From Candidatus Bathyarchaeota archaeon A05DMB-2 (GTDB lineage: Archaea; Thermoproteota; Bathyarchaeia; Bathyarchaeales; Bathycorpusculaceae), in contig JAAKEZ010000009.1 in assembly GCA_018475625.1 (NCBI GenBank), forward strand, positions 1 to 64,000: a DNA stretch of 64,000 nt. The letters run 5' to 3'. Made by a program: the position numbers and the translations under genes. The first letter of the stretch is position 1. Each line of letters begins with the position of its first letter. Below the pieces are notes generated by a model that was not told the DNA's origin, did not search any database, and saw only the letters and a program-made list of their open reading frames with translations. Below are positions 16,421-24,457 of the stretch, piece by piece.

Positions 16421-16602
16421 ACCCCTACACCTCTGTAAATCTTGGTCACATTTCCCCTCACTATGACAAAGCCCGCAAGAGACGCTAAAATCAAAATATG
16501 ACCTCTGTCAACGCTTATTAAGCGACCCTGCACTAGGCATCCGTCTTGGAGTTCGACAGTGACGTCTTTTCCGCAAAGGTCTTTCAGTATTGAATGGCTC
16601 AT
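16417..16602 (-). CDS. Sm-like (LSm) RNA-binding protein carried by the element
   Basis: A 61-residue protein with an Sm-like fold pattern: KDVTVELQDGCLVQGRLISVD (Sm1-like), then FVIVRGNVTKIY (Sm2-like, compare IVRGDNV in the chromosomal LSm at 18138). It is shorter than chromosomal LSm proteins. Sm-like proteins form rings that bind U-rich RNA. Its ATG overlaps the TGA of the upstream membrane-protein gene. It may be an element copy derived from the host protein. Confidence 0.65.
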   Translation of the reverse strand: MSHSILKDLCGKDVTVELQDGCLVQGRLISVDRGHILILASLAGFVIVRGNVTKIYRGVGV

Positions 16603-16814
16603 TTCCCGAACACCTTTTCGAGTTTATCTTCCTCAGCTTTATGCTGAAAATACGCGTCGCTGAGCATGACGGCTGTATATAGCGCGAAACTTGCCGCGAA
16701 AAGCCCAATCTTCCATGCCCATGGAAGGTCAGAACGCAAAATCAGGAGTCCGAGGATCAGTGAGGCGCCACCCAGCAACAACGCAACATTTGAAATTTTG
16801 AACCTCAACGACAT
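16599..16814 (-). CDS. Two-helix membrane protein
   Basis: A 71-residue protein with two hydrophobic helices (about 9-27 and 34-52) and a charged C-terminal tail (HKAEEDKLEKVFGK). It overlaps its upstream and downstream neighbours by a few bases. No family recognised. Its role may be structural or holin-like; this is speculation. Confidence 0.6.
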   Translation of the reverse strand: MSLRFKISNVALLLGGASLILGLLILRSDLPWAWKIGLFAASFALYTAVMLSDAYFQHKAEEDKLEKVFGK

Positions 16815-17239
16815 ACTCTAGACTCCCATTTTCGCGGTTTCGGCTCACGCATCTTAACGGCTGCTACAATAATGATGAATGCAATGGCAGCCAAAATGAC
16901 GGCGCCGCTTGCCCAGGATGGCGCTTCCAGTTTAGGCGCTTGCTGCTTTGCGAAGTCCACAACAAAGTTTCCGTCTGCGTAAACACTGACTTCCTCTCTG
17001 CTGCTTAATATGCCGTCAAGATAAACTGTGAGTAAACACCTTCCAGCTTCTACACTTTCAAAAACAGCAATACCGTTAGAGTCTGTGTTAGCGCAATACT
17101 TTCCTAACCAAACCTCTGCGTTTTGAATTGGCGTTTCTCCATTTTTCACTTCGACTGTGACAGTGTAATAATTTTGGGCTGCAGCGATAGGCACAAGCGC
17201 CATTAGCAGCAACGCTGAAAAAACAATTGAGAGCTTCAT
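16805..17239 (-). CDS. Secreted, C-terminally anchored carboxypeptidase-regulatory-like domain protein
   Basis: A signal peptide (MKLSIVFSALLLMALVPIAAAQ) is followed by a beta-sandwich of the CarboxypepD_reg type (VTVEVKNGETPIQNAEVWL, DSNGIAVFESVEAGRCLLTVYLDG). A membrane helix lies near 108-126, then a basic tail. Predicted to sit on the cell surface or virion. It starts right after the AT-hook peptide gene with a four-base overlap. Confidence 0.75.
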   Translation of the reverse strand: MKLSIVFSALLLMALVPIAAAQNYYTVTVEVKNGETPIQNAEVWLGKYCANTDSNGIAVFESVEAGRCLLTVYLDGILSSREEVSVYADGNFVVDFAKQQAPKLEAPSWASGAVILAAIAFIIIVAAVKMREPKPRKWESRVCR

Positions 17240-17322
17240 GGCTGTGCCTTCCGCCTTTGTTTTTGCTGTCGCCAGTAGCGTCTTAATTCGCTGTCTGTTT
17301 TTCTTGGTCTTCCCCTTGGCAT
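17236..17322 (-). CDS. 28-residue basic AT-hook peptide
   Basis: The peptide starts MPRGRPRKTDSELRRYWRQQ. The core RGRPRK is a textbook AT-hook that binds the minor groove of A/T-rich DNA. Its TGA overlaps the ATG of the next gene. It heads the eight-gene minus-strand operon. The element carries a very A/T-rich block at 14665-15184 that it could bind. Confidence 0.6.
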   Translation of the reverse strand: MPRGRPRKTDSELRRYWRQQKQRRKAQP

Positions 17323-17607
17323 GGCTAATCTAGAAAGAAAGTGTTTTTTCTTAGAATATTAATGGCGTCTAAAATGTTTTATATGAAAAAGACTCAGTGT
17401 TTTTTAATCAAATACCCTACCTTTTTCGTGTAAAAAATGCTTAGTCGTGATGTACATGGTGATTATTCTTTTTTGGGGACTTTGACGCGCACATCAGGAG
17501 CAACATTACAAGCATTATTCAAATGAATATTATTTGTAATGTTGATATTGCAAATCATCAGGCTGGCAAGTTTTGCAAAGTTTTTCATTTCTTGCCAGTA
17601 CATTAGC

Positions 17608-17789
17608 AACTGTTCGTTTTTGGAAAGTTTTCCATTTTCGAACGCGCTGGAGCGTTGGAACCAGAAGTAAAAGCTGAACATCCTGTTGGAAGACCAAAAA
17701 AAGGAGGAAAATTTCCTCAATTAAAGCGTTTACCTCAAACTCGTGATGTTGTTGCTAGTTTTGTCGGAGTTTCAGGAAGAACCCGATGA
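17608..17789 (+). pseudogene. Fragment of a partition- or replication-type HTH protein
   Basis: An open stretch with no start codon encodes ERAGALEPEVKAEH, then GRPKKGGKFPQLK and TRDVVASFVGVSGRT, which resembles the helix-turn-helix part of ParB-like plasmid proteins. The frame stops at 17789 just where the helix would continue. Likely a remnant of a longer gene, a sign of rearrangement at the right edge of the element. An 85-codon frame on the other strand (17463-17720) shows no protein-like features. Confidence 0.45.
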
Positions 17790-17795
17790 GCCGGG

Positions 17796-18014
17796 TCAGC
17801 GTTTCTGAGAGACCTCTTGCAGTGCTTGGTCAATCTTTTCAAGAACGCCAACCAACTCAACCGTTAACGTGTTGAACCTTTCAGGACTGCGCCTTTTAAG
17901 CCTGCTGAGCCTGAAGCGATAACGCATGAAAGCGTTGTAGCCTTCGCGCCTAGAAGTGTCACCGTCACACAGCAGCGCCGGTAATTTCTTGACTACACGT
18001 TTAGCGTTCACCAT
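17796..18014 (-). CDS. Small basic protein of unknown function
   Basis: A 72-residue, Arg/Lys-rich, mostly helical protein (REGYNAFMRYRFRLSRLKRRS). GGAGG-like GAGGTTTT lies before the ATG. No family recognised. It is the last likely element gene before the chromosomal LSm gene. Confidence 0.5.
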   Translation of the reverse strand: MVNAKRVVKKLPALLCDGDTSRREGYNAFMRYRFRLSRLKRRSPERFNTLTVELVGVLEKIDQALQEVSQKR

Positions 18015-18137
18015 GCGCTAAAACCTCCGAAAAAAAAAGAGGGGAAAGAGGCGCGGGAGATTTACGCCATTCTTTAGCGAATGGTTTAAATGTTGAAAGT
18101 TCAAGTTATAGAGAGACAATGGCAAGAGGTTTCAAAA

Positions 18138-18365
18138 ATGAGCGAAATGACCACTGAGATTCTCGAACAGAACCTAGGCAAAATTGTGCTCGTACGCTTA
18201 AAGGGCGGAAAAAGCCTGCGAGGACGACTGAAAGGTTTTGACCAGCACCTGAATCTTGTTTTGGAAGAGACAGAAGACACCACCAACGTCGAATCCATGC
18301 GGAAGCTCGGGCTCATAATCGTCCGAGGAGACAACGTGGTTCTAATCTCGCCGCCACCAAGGTGA
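18138..18365 (+). CDS. Archaeal Sm-like protein (LSm/SmAP)
   Basis: Forms rings that bind U-rich RNA. Sm1 is visible as KIVLVRLKGGKSLRGRLKGFD with HLNLVLEE, Sm2 as GLIIVRGDNVVLI; both are typical of archaeal SmAP1. The ATG at 18138 is chosen because AGAGGT lies before it and family members begin near here; an ATG at 18090 would add 16 unconserved residues. It overlaps the L37e gene by four bases, a common archaeal pairing. Confidence 0.93.
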   Translation: MSEMTTEILEQNLGKIVLVRLKGGKSLRGRLKGFDQHLNLVLEETEDTTNVESMRKLGLIIVRGDNVVLISPPPR

Positions 18366-18559
18366 CAGAGTTGGGAAAAGGAACGCCCTCGATGGGCAAG
18401 CGTCAAGGAAAAACTGTCCACATCCGCTGCCGACGCTGCGGAAGGCGCGCTTATCACGTGCGCAAGAAACGATGCGCTGCTTGTGGGTACGGAGAAACCA
18501 CAACTATCCGACGGTACGCGTGGCAGACCAAGACTCTTCAGAAACAAAGAGTGCTCTGA
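18362..18559 (+). CDS. rpl37e: 50S ribosomal protein L37e
   Basis: Small zinc-ribbon ribosomal protein. Characteristic GKGTPSMGKRQGKTVHIRCR is followed by CRRCGRRAYH, KKRCAACGYG and a basic C-terminus. The GTG start overlaps the LSm stop; the TTG at 18371 is an alternative. Co-transcription with LSm is expected. Confidence 0.95.
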   Translation: MTELGKGTPSMGKRQGKTVHIRCRRCGRRAYHVRKKRCAACGYGETTTIRRYAWQTKTLQKQRVL

Positions 18560-18612
18560 GTTTTTTAGTCAATTTTAATCGTTCAAGTAAAATGTAAGGA
18601 GAAGCTAATTGG

Positions 18613-19224
18613 CTAAGTCGATGCTCCGTAATAACCCTTATCAATCTTCACGAAGATAAGCGGACCCTTGCTCTGCGCCATCTCTCTGGCTTTTCTCAGC
18701 GCGCTGTTCACCATGGTGAAGACACGTTCTTTATCGCTGAGGTATTGCATGCGTTTTTCGCCCAGCTCCATCTTTAGGAGGTTTTCTGAAAGAATCTCGG
18801 TGCCGCAGATTTCGCCGTTCTTTATCAGGGTAGCCACCACTACCTCTTGTACTTCTTGTTTGCGTTCGATTTTTCTCCAAAGCGGCTCGGCGTTGCTTAG
18901 AGTCTTCGACACCTTGCTCCATTTGTTCACGTTCTGGTCGCCTATGAGCAGTTTGACACGTTCTTTCCATTTCTTGAACCACATGGCTGTCCAAACAGTA
19001 AGGAATTCTTCGAGTTCAGCGGGGTCTTCCTTGAACAGCCTTTCCAGTTTCTCCACGAGTTCACATTGACTTGCTTCTTTCCCGATGAGGTCCCAATGAT
19101 ACTTAAGGTAGTTCGTGAAGTCTTGACAGGCTACTTGCAGAACTTTGCGGTCTGAACCTGTTATGTCTAAAGCTGAATCGGAATCCTTCAGTTTTTCAGC
19201 TAACATTATTTCTATGAAGTTCAT
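18613..19224 (-). CDS. Archaeal protein of unknown function, helical
   Basis: A 203-residue, soluble, mostly helical protein. Notable segments are WTAMWFKKWKERVKLLIGD and LSDKERVFTMVNSALRKARE. The last 40 residues could form a small alpha/beta unit (GPLIFVKIDKGYYG). No motif points to an activity. It is convergent with the LSm-L37e pair. Confidence 0.7.
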   Translation of the reverse strand: MNFIEIMLAEKLKDSDSALDITGSDRKVLQVACQDFTNYLKYHWDLIGKEASQCELVEKLERLFKEDPAELEEFLTVWTAMWFKKWKERVKLLIGDQNVNKWSKVSKTLSNAEPLWRKIERKQEVQEVVVATLIKNGEICGTEILSENLLKMELGEKRMQYLSDKERVFTMVNSALRKAREMAQSKGPLIFVKIDKGYYGAST

Positions 19225-19350
19225 ATGGAATCCGCTCTGAAGCCCTCTCCATGTTTATATACGATAGAGGTTTTAATTAAACTTTATTTTCTCGAAGCCA
19301 TATAACTGCTTTAGGCGGTTTTCAGCAATATTCCGCACGTAGAAATATGA

Positions 19351-20007
19351 TCACCCAACATGGCTTGGCAGGTACGTGGCATCCCTGAGGATTAAGTCGG
19401 GTTTTTCTCTGGCAAGTTCTTCACGGGAAAAAAGCCCTGACAAAACCGCCACGGTTTCGGCACCCGCTGCTTTCCCAGCGCGCACATCGCTTACTGAATC
19501 GCCCACGATGAGGCAGTCACATATCTGAACATCCATAGCTTGGACAGCCCTTATCAGCGCTTCCGGAGAGGGTTTAGGCTTGTGCGTGTCTAATGAGGTT
19601 ATCACGTGGGTGAAGTACTGGGCTACGCCGAAGCTTTCGAGTTCAGCTGTCACGTCTTGACTTGGGACTCTGCGCATGGTTATCAGAGCAAGCTTGGCTT
19701 TACTGGACAAGGCTTTTAGGGCATCTGCGATGCCGGGTATGGGTTTGGTTTTCTCAGTTGTGCTGGAGTAGTAGCTTTTCAGGTACACGTTCAGAAATCG
19801 TTGGGTATCGCCTTTGACCAAGTCGGTGATGGGTTGGTTCAGTTCCAGTCTTCGCGGAATCTCGAGGGCAACTTTGATTTCTGGCGGTTCATGTCCCATG
19901 GTTTGGAATGCGGTTTTTGCAGCTGCCAAATAAGCCTCAGTCGAGTCAACTATGGTGCCGTCGAGGTCGAAGAATATGCCTTTTGCTTTCAGCTTGGTCG
20001 GGGTCAT
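19351..20007 (-). CDS. HAD-family phosphatase (phosphoglycolate-phosphatase-like)
   Basis: Motif I is FFDLDGTIVDST, motif II sits in LALITMRRVP (Thr), and motifs III-IV in KPKPSPEA and IVGDSVSDVRAGKAAG. A helical cap follows motif I, as in class I HAD phosphatases. Size (218 residues) is normal. The substrate is not predictable; phosphoglycolate or a nucleotide monophosphate is possible. Confidence 0.87.
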   Translation of the reverse strand: MTPTKLKAKGIFFDLDGTIVDSTEAYLAAAKTAFQTMGHEPPEIKVALEIPRRLELNQPITDLVKGDTQRFLNVYLKSYYSSTTEKTKPIPGIADALKALSSKAKLALITMRRVPSQDVTAELESFGVAQYFTHVITSLDTHKPKPSPEALIRAVQAMDVQICDCLIVGDSVSDVRAGKAAGAETVAVLSGLFSREELAREKPDLILRDATYLPSHVG

Positions 20008-20092
20008 GTTGGTTTGTTCCTGTTTTGCCTTTTGTTGTTTGCTCGTCTTTCATAAATTTTTGGTGCGTTCGAACGCAGAAACACGTAGCTGT

Positions 20093-20737
20093 TTACAGGT
20101 ACTTCTTGAAGAATCTGCCCTGATTTTCTATCCTCATCGAAAACGAAATAGCTTTACCAAAAGCCTCACACTGCCCCTTGCCTATCGCCTTGACCACATC
20201 CTCGACGTTTGACTCAGCGTTTATGAGCGTGTAAGCGCGCCCTATCACTGGACCGTAATGAGCGTCTGTCCCAGCCACCCGTGCCAGTTTGAAGCTTTCC
20301 GCGATTTGTGTGGCTTTTTTTACGCTGCGTCGGAAAGGAAAGGAGGAAGCGTTTATAACCTCGACAGCGTCGAATTTTCCGGTTACATGTTTTCCTAAGC
20401 TGCCGCCTTTGAACAGGGCAAAGGGGTGACATGCGATTGCTATGCCGCCTGCTTGGTGGATTCGGTCAACCGTCTCCTCAGCGCTTAAGTCTCGGGGGAT
20501 TGCTTCTTGTACGTTTAGTCCGACGATGTGACCGCGCAGGCTTGAAACCTCCGTGCCGGGAATGATGAGGAAGTCGGTTTCTTTGGCAATTTTCCACGCG
20601 CCTTCCACTTGGTTGTGGTCGGTTACGGCTACGGCTGTTAACCCGCTTTTTCGGGCGTAAAAAACGAGTTCTTTCGGGGTTATCACTGAATCAGCTGAAT
20701 AAACCGTGTGAACGTGAAGGTCGGCTTTCACCTGCAT
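20093..20737 (-). CDS. PHP-domain metal-dependent phosphoesterase
   Basis: Four PHP metal-binding motifs are present: DLHVHTVYSADS, VTDHNQVEG, ACHPFAL and GTDAHYG. The 214-residue single-domain form is widespread in archaea. Family members hydrolyse phosphoesters such as histidinol phosphate or nucleoside bisphosphates. It lies just after metG on the same strand and may share its transcript. Confidence 0.85.
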   Translation of the reverse strand: MQVKADLHVHTVYSADSVITPKELVFYARKSGLTAVAVTDHNQVEGAWKIAKETDFLIIPGTEVSSLRGHIVGLNVQEAIPRDLSAEETVDRIHQAGGIAIACHPFALFKGGSLGKHVTGKFDAVEVINASSFPFRRSVKKATQIAESFKLARVAGTDAHYGPVIGRAYTLINAESNVEDVVKAIGKGQCEAFGKAISFSMRIENQGRFFKKYL

Positions 20738-20751
20738 GTCTCAGCAACCAC

Positions 20752-22452
20752 TCAAGCGTTTTTTGCCATTTTCTCCCTAATCTGCGCCAACTTCTCGTCA
20801 AGCTGCTTTTCCTCAGCGTCTATCTTCCTGAACAGCGGCTTCGGTTTGCCAATCTTGTGCCCCGCATACAGAGGCTTCAGGGCTTCTTCCCACTTGCTCT
20901 TGTGGACGCTACCTGTGAGGTTCAGAGTTTGCCACAATTGTTCTGCCGTGCCTGGGATAAAGGGCGCTGAGACTACTGCGATGGCTTTGACTATCTGCGC
21001 GGAAACGTAGAGCACTGTAGCTGCTTTCTCCTTGTCTGTTTTGACGAGGTTCCATGGTTCCTTGTCGTTCAGGTATTGGTTGCCCACCCGGCTTATGGCT
21101 ACCAGAGTGTTGGCGGCAGACTGTAGCTTGGCGGCTTTGAGGTCTTGGGCGGCTGATTCCACCTTCTCCCTGACCGCTTGAAGTATGCTTTCGTCTTCCG
21201 CCGTCAACTTTGCTGGTTTCGGGATTTCGCCGCTGAACTGAGAGTTTATGAACGTTAGCGTGCGGTGGATGAAGTTGCCGAACGTGTCATTCAGGTCAGC
21301 GTTAATCTTTTCCACGAAGAAGTCCCATGAGAAGTTGGAGTCTCTGCTTTCTGGTCTGGTGGCGATGAGGAAGAAGCGCCAGTAATCCACGGGGAAAAGT
21401 TCCAGCGCCTCGTCTATCCATATGCCTATTCTCAGGCTTTTGCTGGCTTTTTCGCCCTTGAACTGGAGAAACTCGGTGGCTGACACATTCCACGGCAGAT
21501 TATAGTCCTCGCCCGAAGCCAGCAGCAACGCTGGGAGGATTATGGTGTGGAATGGGATGTTGTCTTTCCCCACGAAGTAAAGCGTCTTCGCGGTTTTGTC
21601 GAACCAGAACTCCCGCCACTTCTCTGGCTCACCGATGCGCTTACAATACTCTATTGTGGCTGAAACGTAGCCGAGGACCGCGTCAACCCAGACGTAGATG
21701 GTCTTGCCCTCGGCGCCGGGGAAGGGCGCTGGGATTCCCCATTCCACGTCGCGGGTGACAGCTCTGGGTTTTAAGCCTTCTTTTATCCAGTTCAAGCTGA
21801 AGTTTTTCGCGTTGGCTGGAAGTTGCTGGTTATCCTTGATGTATTTGGTAAGTTGGTCTGCGAACCGTGACAGGTCGATGTACCAGTGCCGCGTGGTCTT
21901 TACCGTCGGCGTGTTTCCGCAGATGACGCAGTGCGGCTCAATCAAGAAGGTGGTTTCTAAGAGTCTTCCGCACCTGTCGCATTGGTCTCCGCGAGCGCGT
22001 TCGTAGCCGCAGTACGGACATTTGCCCTCCACGAACCTGTCAGGCAGGAACCTCTGGTCATTCTCGCAGTAAAGCATCTCAGTCTCTTGGCTGAAGATGT
22101 AGCCGTTCCTGTAAATTTTCATCAGCGTCTCCTGCACGAACGCCTTGTGCACTGGGCTTTCGGTGCGCGTGTAATTGTCAAACGACGCGCCCCACCGTTT
22201 GAACAGGTCGGCTACTCGCGCATGGTTCCTGTCCGTCAGTTCCTTGGGCGTAATTCCTTCCTTGATTGCTTCGACTTCTATGGGCGTACCATGCTCGTCT
22301 GAACCGCTTACTAGGAGCACATCGTCGCCTCGCAGCCTGTAGTATCGCGCGGCAACGTCTGCGCTCAGAACAGAGCCCACTAGGTTACCCAAATGCGGTG
22401 TGACGTTGATGTAAGGCCACGCTGAGGTGACTAAAACTTTTCCGAGTTTCAC
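20752..22452 (-). CDS. metG: Methionyl-tRNA synthetase
   Basis: Charges tRNA-Met. Class I signature HLGN is in PYINVTPHLGNLVG, and KMSKS appears as KASKS. Zinc knuckles CPYCGYERARGDQCDRCG and CVICG are in the connective peptide. The anticodon-binding domain follows. The C-terminal dimerisation or tRNA-binding domain seen in many bacteria is absent; 566 residues is common in archaea. ATG at 22452. Confidence 0.96.
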   Translation of the reverse strand: MKLGKVLVTSAWPYINVTPHLGNLVGSVLSADVAARYYRLRGDDVLLVSGSDEHGTPIEVEAIKEGITPKELTDRNHARVADLFKRWGASFDNYTRTESPVHKAFVQETLMKIYRNGYIFSQETEMLYCENDQRFLPDRFVEGKCPYCGYERARGDQCDRCGRLLETTFLIEPHCVICGNTPTVKTTRHWYIDLSRFADQLTKYIKDNQQLPANAKNFSLNWIKEGLKPRAVTRDVEWGIPAPFPGAEGKTIYVWVDAVLGYVSATIEYCKRIGEPEKWREFWFDKTAKTLYFVGKDNIPFHTIILPALLLASGEDYNLPWNVSATEFLQFKGEKASKSLRIGIWIDEALELFPVDYWRFFLIATRPESRDSNFSWDFFVEKINADLNDTFGNFIHRTLTFINSQFSGEIPKPAKLTAEDESILQAVREKVESAAQDLKAAKLQSAANTLVAISRVGNQYLNDKEPWNLVKTDKEKAATVLYVSAQIVKAIAVVSAPFIPGTAEQLWQTLNLTGSVHKSKWEEALKPLYAGHKIGKPKPLFRKIDAEEKQLDEKLAQIREKMAKNA

Positions 22453-22538
22453 GCACTCTCCAATATTCTCGTTTGAACGTTGGATAGAGATATAAATTCT
22501 ATTACTTAATCATGCCGATGTGCTTTGGGCTCCGGCAG

Positions 22539-22832
22539 TTATTGTGCTCTGCGTGACCTACCTCCCCCTATATATTTGAACTTGCGTAGTTTCCTGTTGA
22601 ATTTAAGTGAGGTGAGAACTGTACTTATTTTCTGAGTTTTAATAGGTAGTTTTTGTTTTCCGCGATTTTGTTCAACAATGAATGCATGATTTCTGACTTC
22701 TCTTATAATGTCTAATTCCTTTGACTTCATCCTCGCCTCTTCTAAGACGTTTTCGAGTTCATCGATTTCCAGTATGGTTGCGGCGATGCAGTAGAGGGTT
22801 TTTGAGCAACCCTCATTGAACACCGACAACAT
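22539..22832 (-). CDS. Possible small protein, doubtful
   Basis: An open frame of 97 codons with a helical, Glu-rich middle and a basic C-terminus (KFNRKLRKFKYIGGGRSRR). No family is recognised and there is no clear ribosome-binding site. It lies between metG and a decayed DUF3795 gene, so it may itself be a relic. Confidence 0.35.
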   Translation of the reverse strand: MLSVFNEGCSKTLYCIAATILEIDELENVLEEARMKSKELDIIREVRNHAFIVEQNRGKQKLPIKTQKISTVLTSLKFNRKLRKFKYIGGGRSRRAQ

Positions 22833-22878
22833 GGATCGGATTAATTTCTATCTTGTTTTCTGCTGTTTTTCGAATTCT

Positions 22879-23165
22879 TCAATTCCGTTTTTGGATGAAG
22901 GTGATGTTGTCTTCAAGTTTCTGGTAGCACACGATTGAGTCGTGTTGTTTGCCCGTTTCTCTAAATTTTCTCCATCCAGCGCAGGTCGCTTTTTCATCAC
23001 GGGATCCGTAGAATTCTATGCCTTTCCTCTTGACCGCGCAGTTGTGGAAGGGGCACGCCGCGCCCATTCGTTTGGCTTTTTGCATCCTTCGCATTTGCTC
23101 TTGGTTTTTCTGTAAAATGCGGGACAGAGCCTGCAGGAAAGGTCGCAGACTTTGATTTCAACGTA
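22879..23165 (-). pseudogene. Decayed DUF3795-like cysteine-rich protein
   Basis: One frame (about 23165-23060) reads CDLSCRLCPAFYRK then CEGCKKPNEW. The next frame (about 23060-22879) continues CPFHNCAVKRKGIEF, then a Cys and Trp. Together they give the Cys pattern of DUF3795 proteins. A single-base shift near 23050-23065 breaks it, and the first frame has no start codon before an in-frame TGA. Two lesions favour real decay over a sequencing error. Confidence 0.6.
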
Positions 23166-23329
23166 CTTATTTCATGTCTGGCTTCACTTTGCAGTAAAAT
23201 GGTTATGTTGTTTGGTTCTTTGTCAATTTTAGTTTTTCTGATTAAGTACCTTTGAGCGGCTGTAGAGTAACTGCGGCGGGTTAAAGTAATTAGTTATTTT
23301 TTGCCAGCCAACTCATCAATGGATGCGTC

Positions 23330-23853
23330 ATGGAAAGCGTCGTTGAACAACTCAGGCGAGTTGGGCTCACAGAGTACGAAGCCAAAGCGTACTTGGCGCT
23401 GTTGAACACACATCTCTGCAAAGCCACATCGGTTTCTGAGAAGTCAAGTGTCCCCCGCACGGAAATCTACGCGGTGCTGGATTCTTGAATAGATGAAATC
23501 AAACGCATGATTCAGAAGTCGCGGCGGCTTAGAATCAACAACATCCCGATGTCGCTGCTTGAGTAGTTGAACCCGCTCCTGAAGGACAAAGATCTGATGG
23601 TTATTCTGCCCATGAATGAAAAGCCAACTGAAGAACTGAAGCAGCTTGCACCCACCGCCACCACGAAGCAAGGATATACGTTGACTACAAAGGGACAGGA
23701 AGCCAACTCTGGCTCAGTAAACTTAGCCGCAACTTCAACATAATCTGGCTGGGTGACCGCGTACTGGACGTTTCCGCCATGGAGTACAGCAAATGCGTCA
23801 AATGCATGCAGGGCACGTTCGAGGGCGGCTGGCGATACGCCCAAAAATGGTAG
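23330..23853 (+). pseudogene. Decayed TrmB-family transcription regulator
   Basis: The ATG at 23330 opens a TrmB-like winged helix (GLTEYEAKAYLALL, SVSEKSSVPRTEIYAVLD), then a TGA interrupts at codon 53 and a TAG follows further on. The same frame later resumes with recognisable TrmB effector-domain sequence (MNEKPTEELKQL) and ends at 23853 after DRVLDVSAMEYSKC-like residues. The gene is clearly inactive, but its frame is largely kept, so decay is recent. Confidence 0.75.
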
Positions 23854-23861
23854 AAGCCCAG

Positions 23862-24356
23862 TCACATACGCTTCTTTAGCGCTGCAAAATCCTCTTCAAA
23901 CCTTTTTCTTATCTTCGCGAAGCGCATGGCAGCGCTGGGATGAACCGTTTCCACGTATTCTACGCCTTCAGCCCGCGGTGCTTTCCACGCAGCTGTTCCC
24001 ATCAGCACCACTATCTTGGGCTTGATTTCGTTGACCTGCGTAACCAGATAAGGTACGCAAGCGGCTATCTCATCAGGTAGCGGTTTCCTGTTCTCGGGCG
24101 TTACATGCTTTACGATGTTGGTTATGAAGAGCGTTTGGCGGTCTATGCCGTTATGGGCGAGAACTTTGTTTAGGAACTTTCCGGCTCTGCCTACGAAGGG
24201 TCTGCCAGTTTCATCCTCTTCCGCGCCTGGGTTCTGCCCGACCAGCATCACATTGGCGTTGAGGGGTCCTTCTCCGGGAACCGCGTTTTTTGCACCCCAC
24301 CACAGCCTGCACTTTCGGCATGCTCGTATCTGCTCGTTAAGCTCGTCAAGCGCCAT
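23862..24356 (-). CDS. Uracil-DNA glycosylase, family 4-like, with an altered Fe-S site
   Basis: Removes uracil from DNA. Motif GQNPGAEED (40-48) and PFVGRAGKFL match family 4, and VHPSA (near 139) is the second active-site motif. The family's four Fe-S cysteines should be C-x2-C plus two more. Here Cys13, Cys16 and Cys100 are kept, but the position in VKHVTPENR (His84) that is normally Cys in VKCRPP is His. The protein is also short (164 residues). His might act as the fourth ligand. Confidence 0.82.
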   Translation of the reverse strand: MALDELNEQIRACRKCRLWWGAKNAVPGEGPLNANVMLVGQNPGAEEDETGRPFVGRAGKFLNKVLAHNGIDRQTLFITNIVKHVTPENRKPLPDEIAACVPYLVTQVNEIKPKIVVLMGTAAWKAPRAEGVEYVETVHPSAAMRFAKIRKRFEEDFAALKKRM

Positions 24357-24457
24357 GCGGTTTCAGCCTTGTGATTGGGTTATGACAGTCACACAAATTT
24401 AAAAAATTCGTTTCACCATATCAAACTCAACAAGCAAGTTTCTCAGGTCAAATCAGA

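Larger units (their letters stand above)
8774..18014. mobile_element. Integrated plasmid- or virus-like element
   Basis: The segment between the aKMT-like gene and the LSm-L37e pair holds a tyrosine recombinase, a PrimPol-helicase replication protein with iteron arrays, an RHH regulator, a winged-helix regulator, zinc-ribbon proteins, a very A/T-rich block, a second tyrosine recombinase, an HNH nuclease and many small overlapping genes. No capsid or terminase is recognised. The edges given are those of the outermost genes. I found no convincing attachment repeat; a shared GGTTTAAAT at 8729-8737 and 18083-18091 is too short and promoter-like to trust. Confidence 0.75.

Noticed and set aside
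17463-17720. 85-codon minus-strand frame at the element's right edge
   Set aside because: Odd composition rich in Phe/Asn and no start signals; the opposite strand holds a recognisable HTH fragment.
8729-18091. GGTTTAAAT at both edges of the element as attachment site
   Set aside because: Only nine bases, A/T-rich and promoter-like; expected by chance at promoters.
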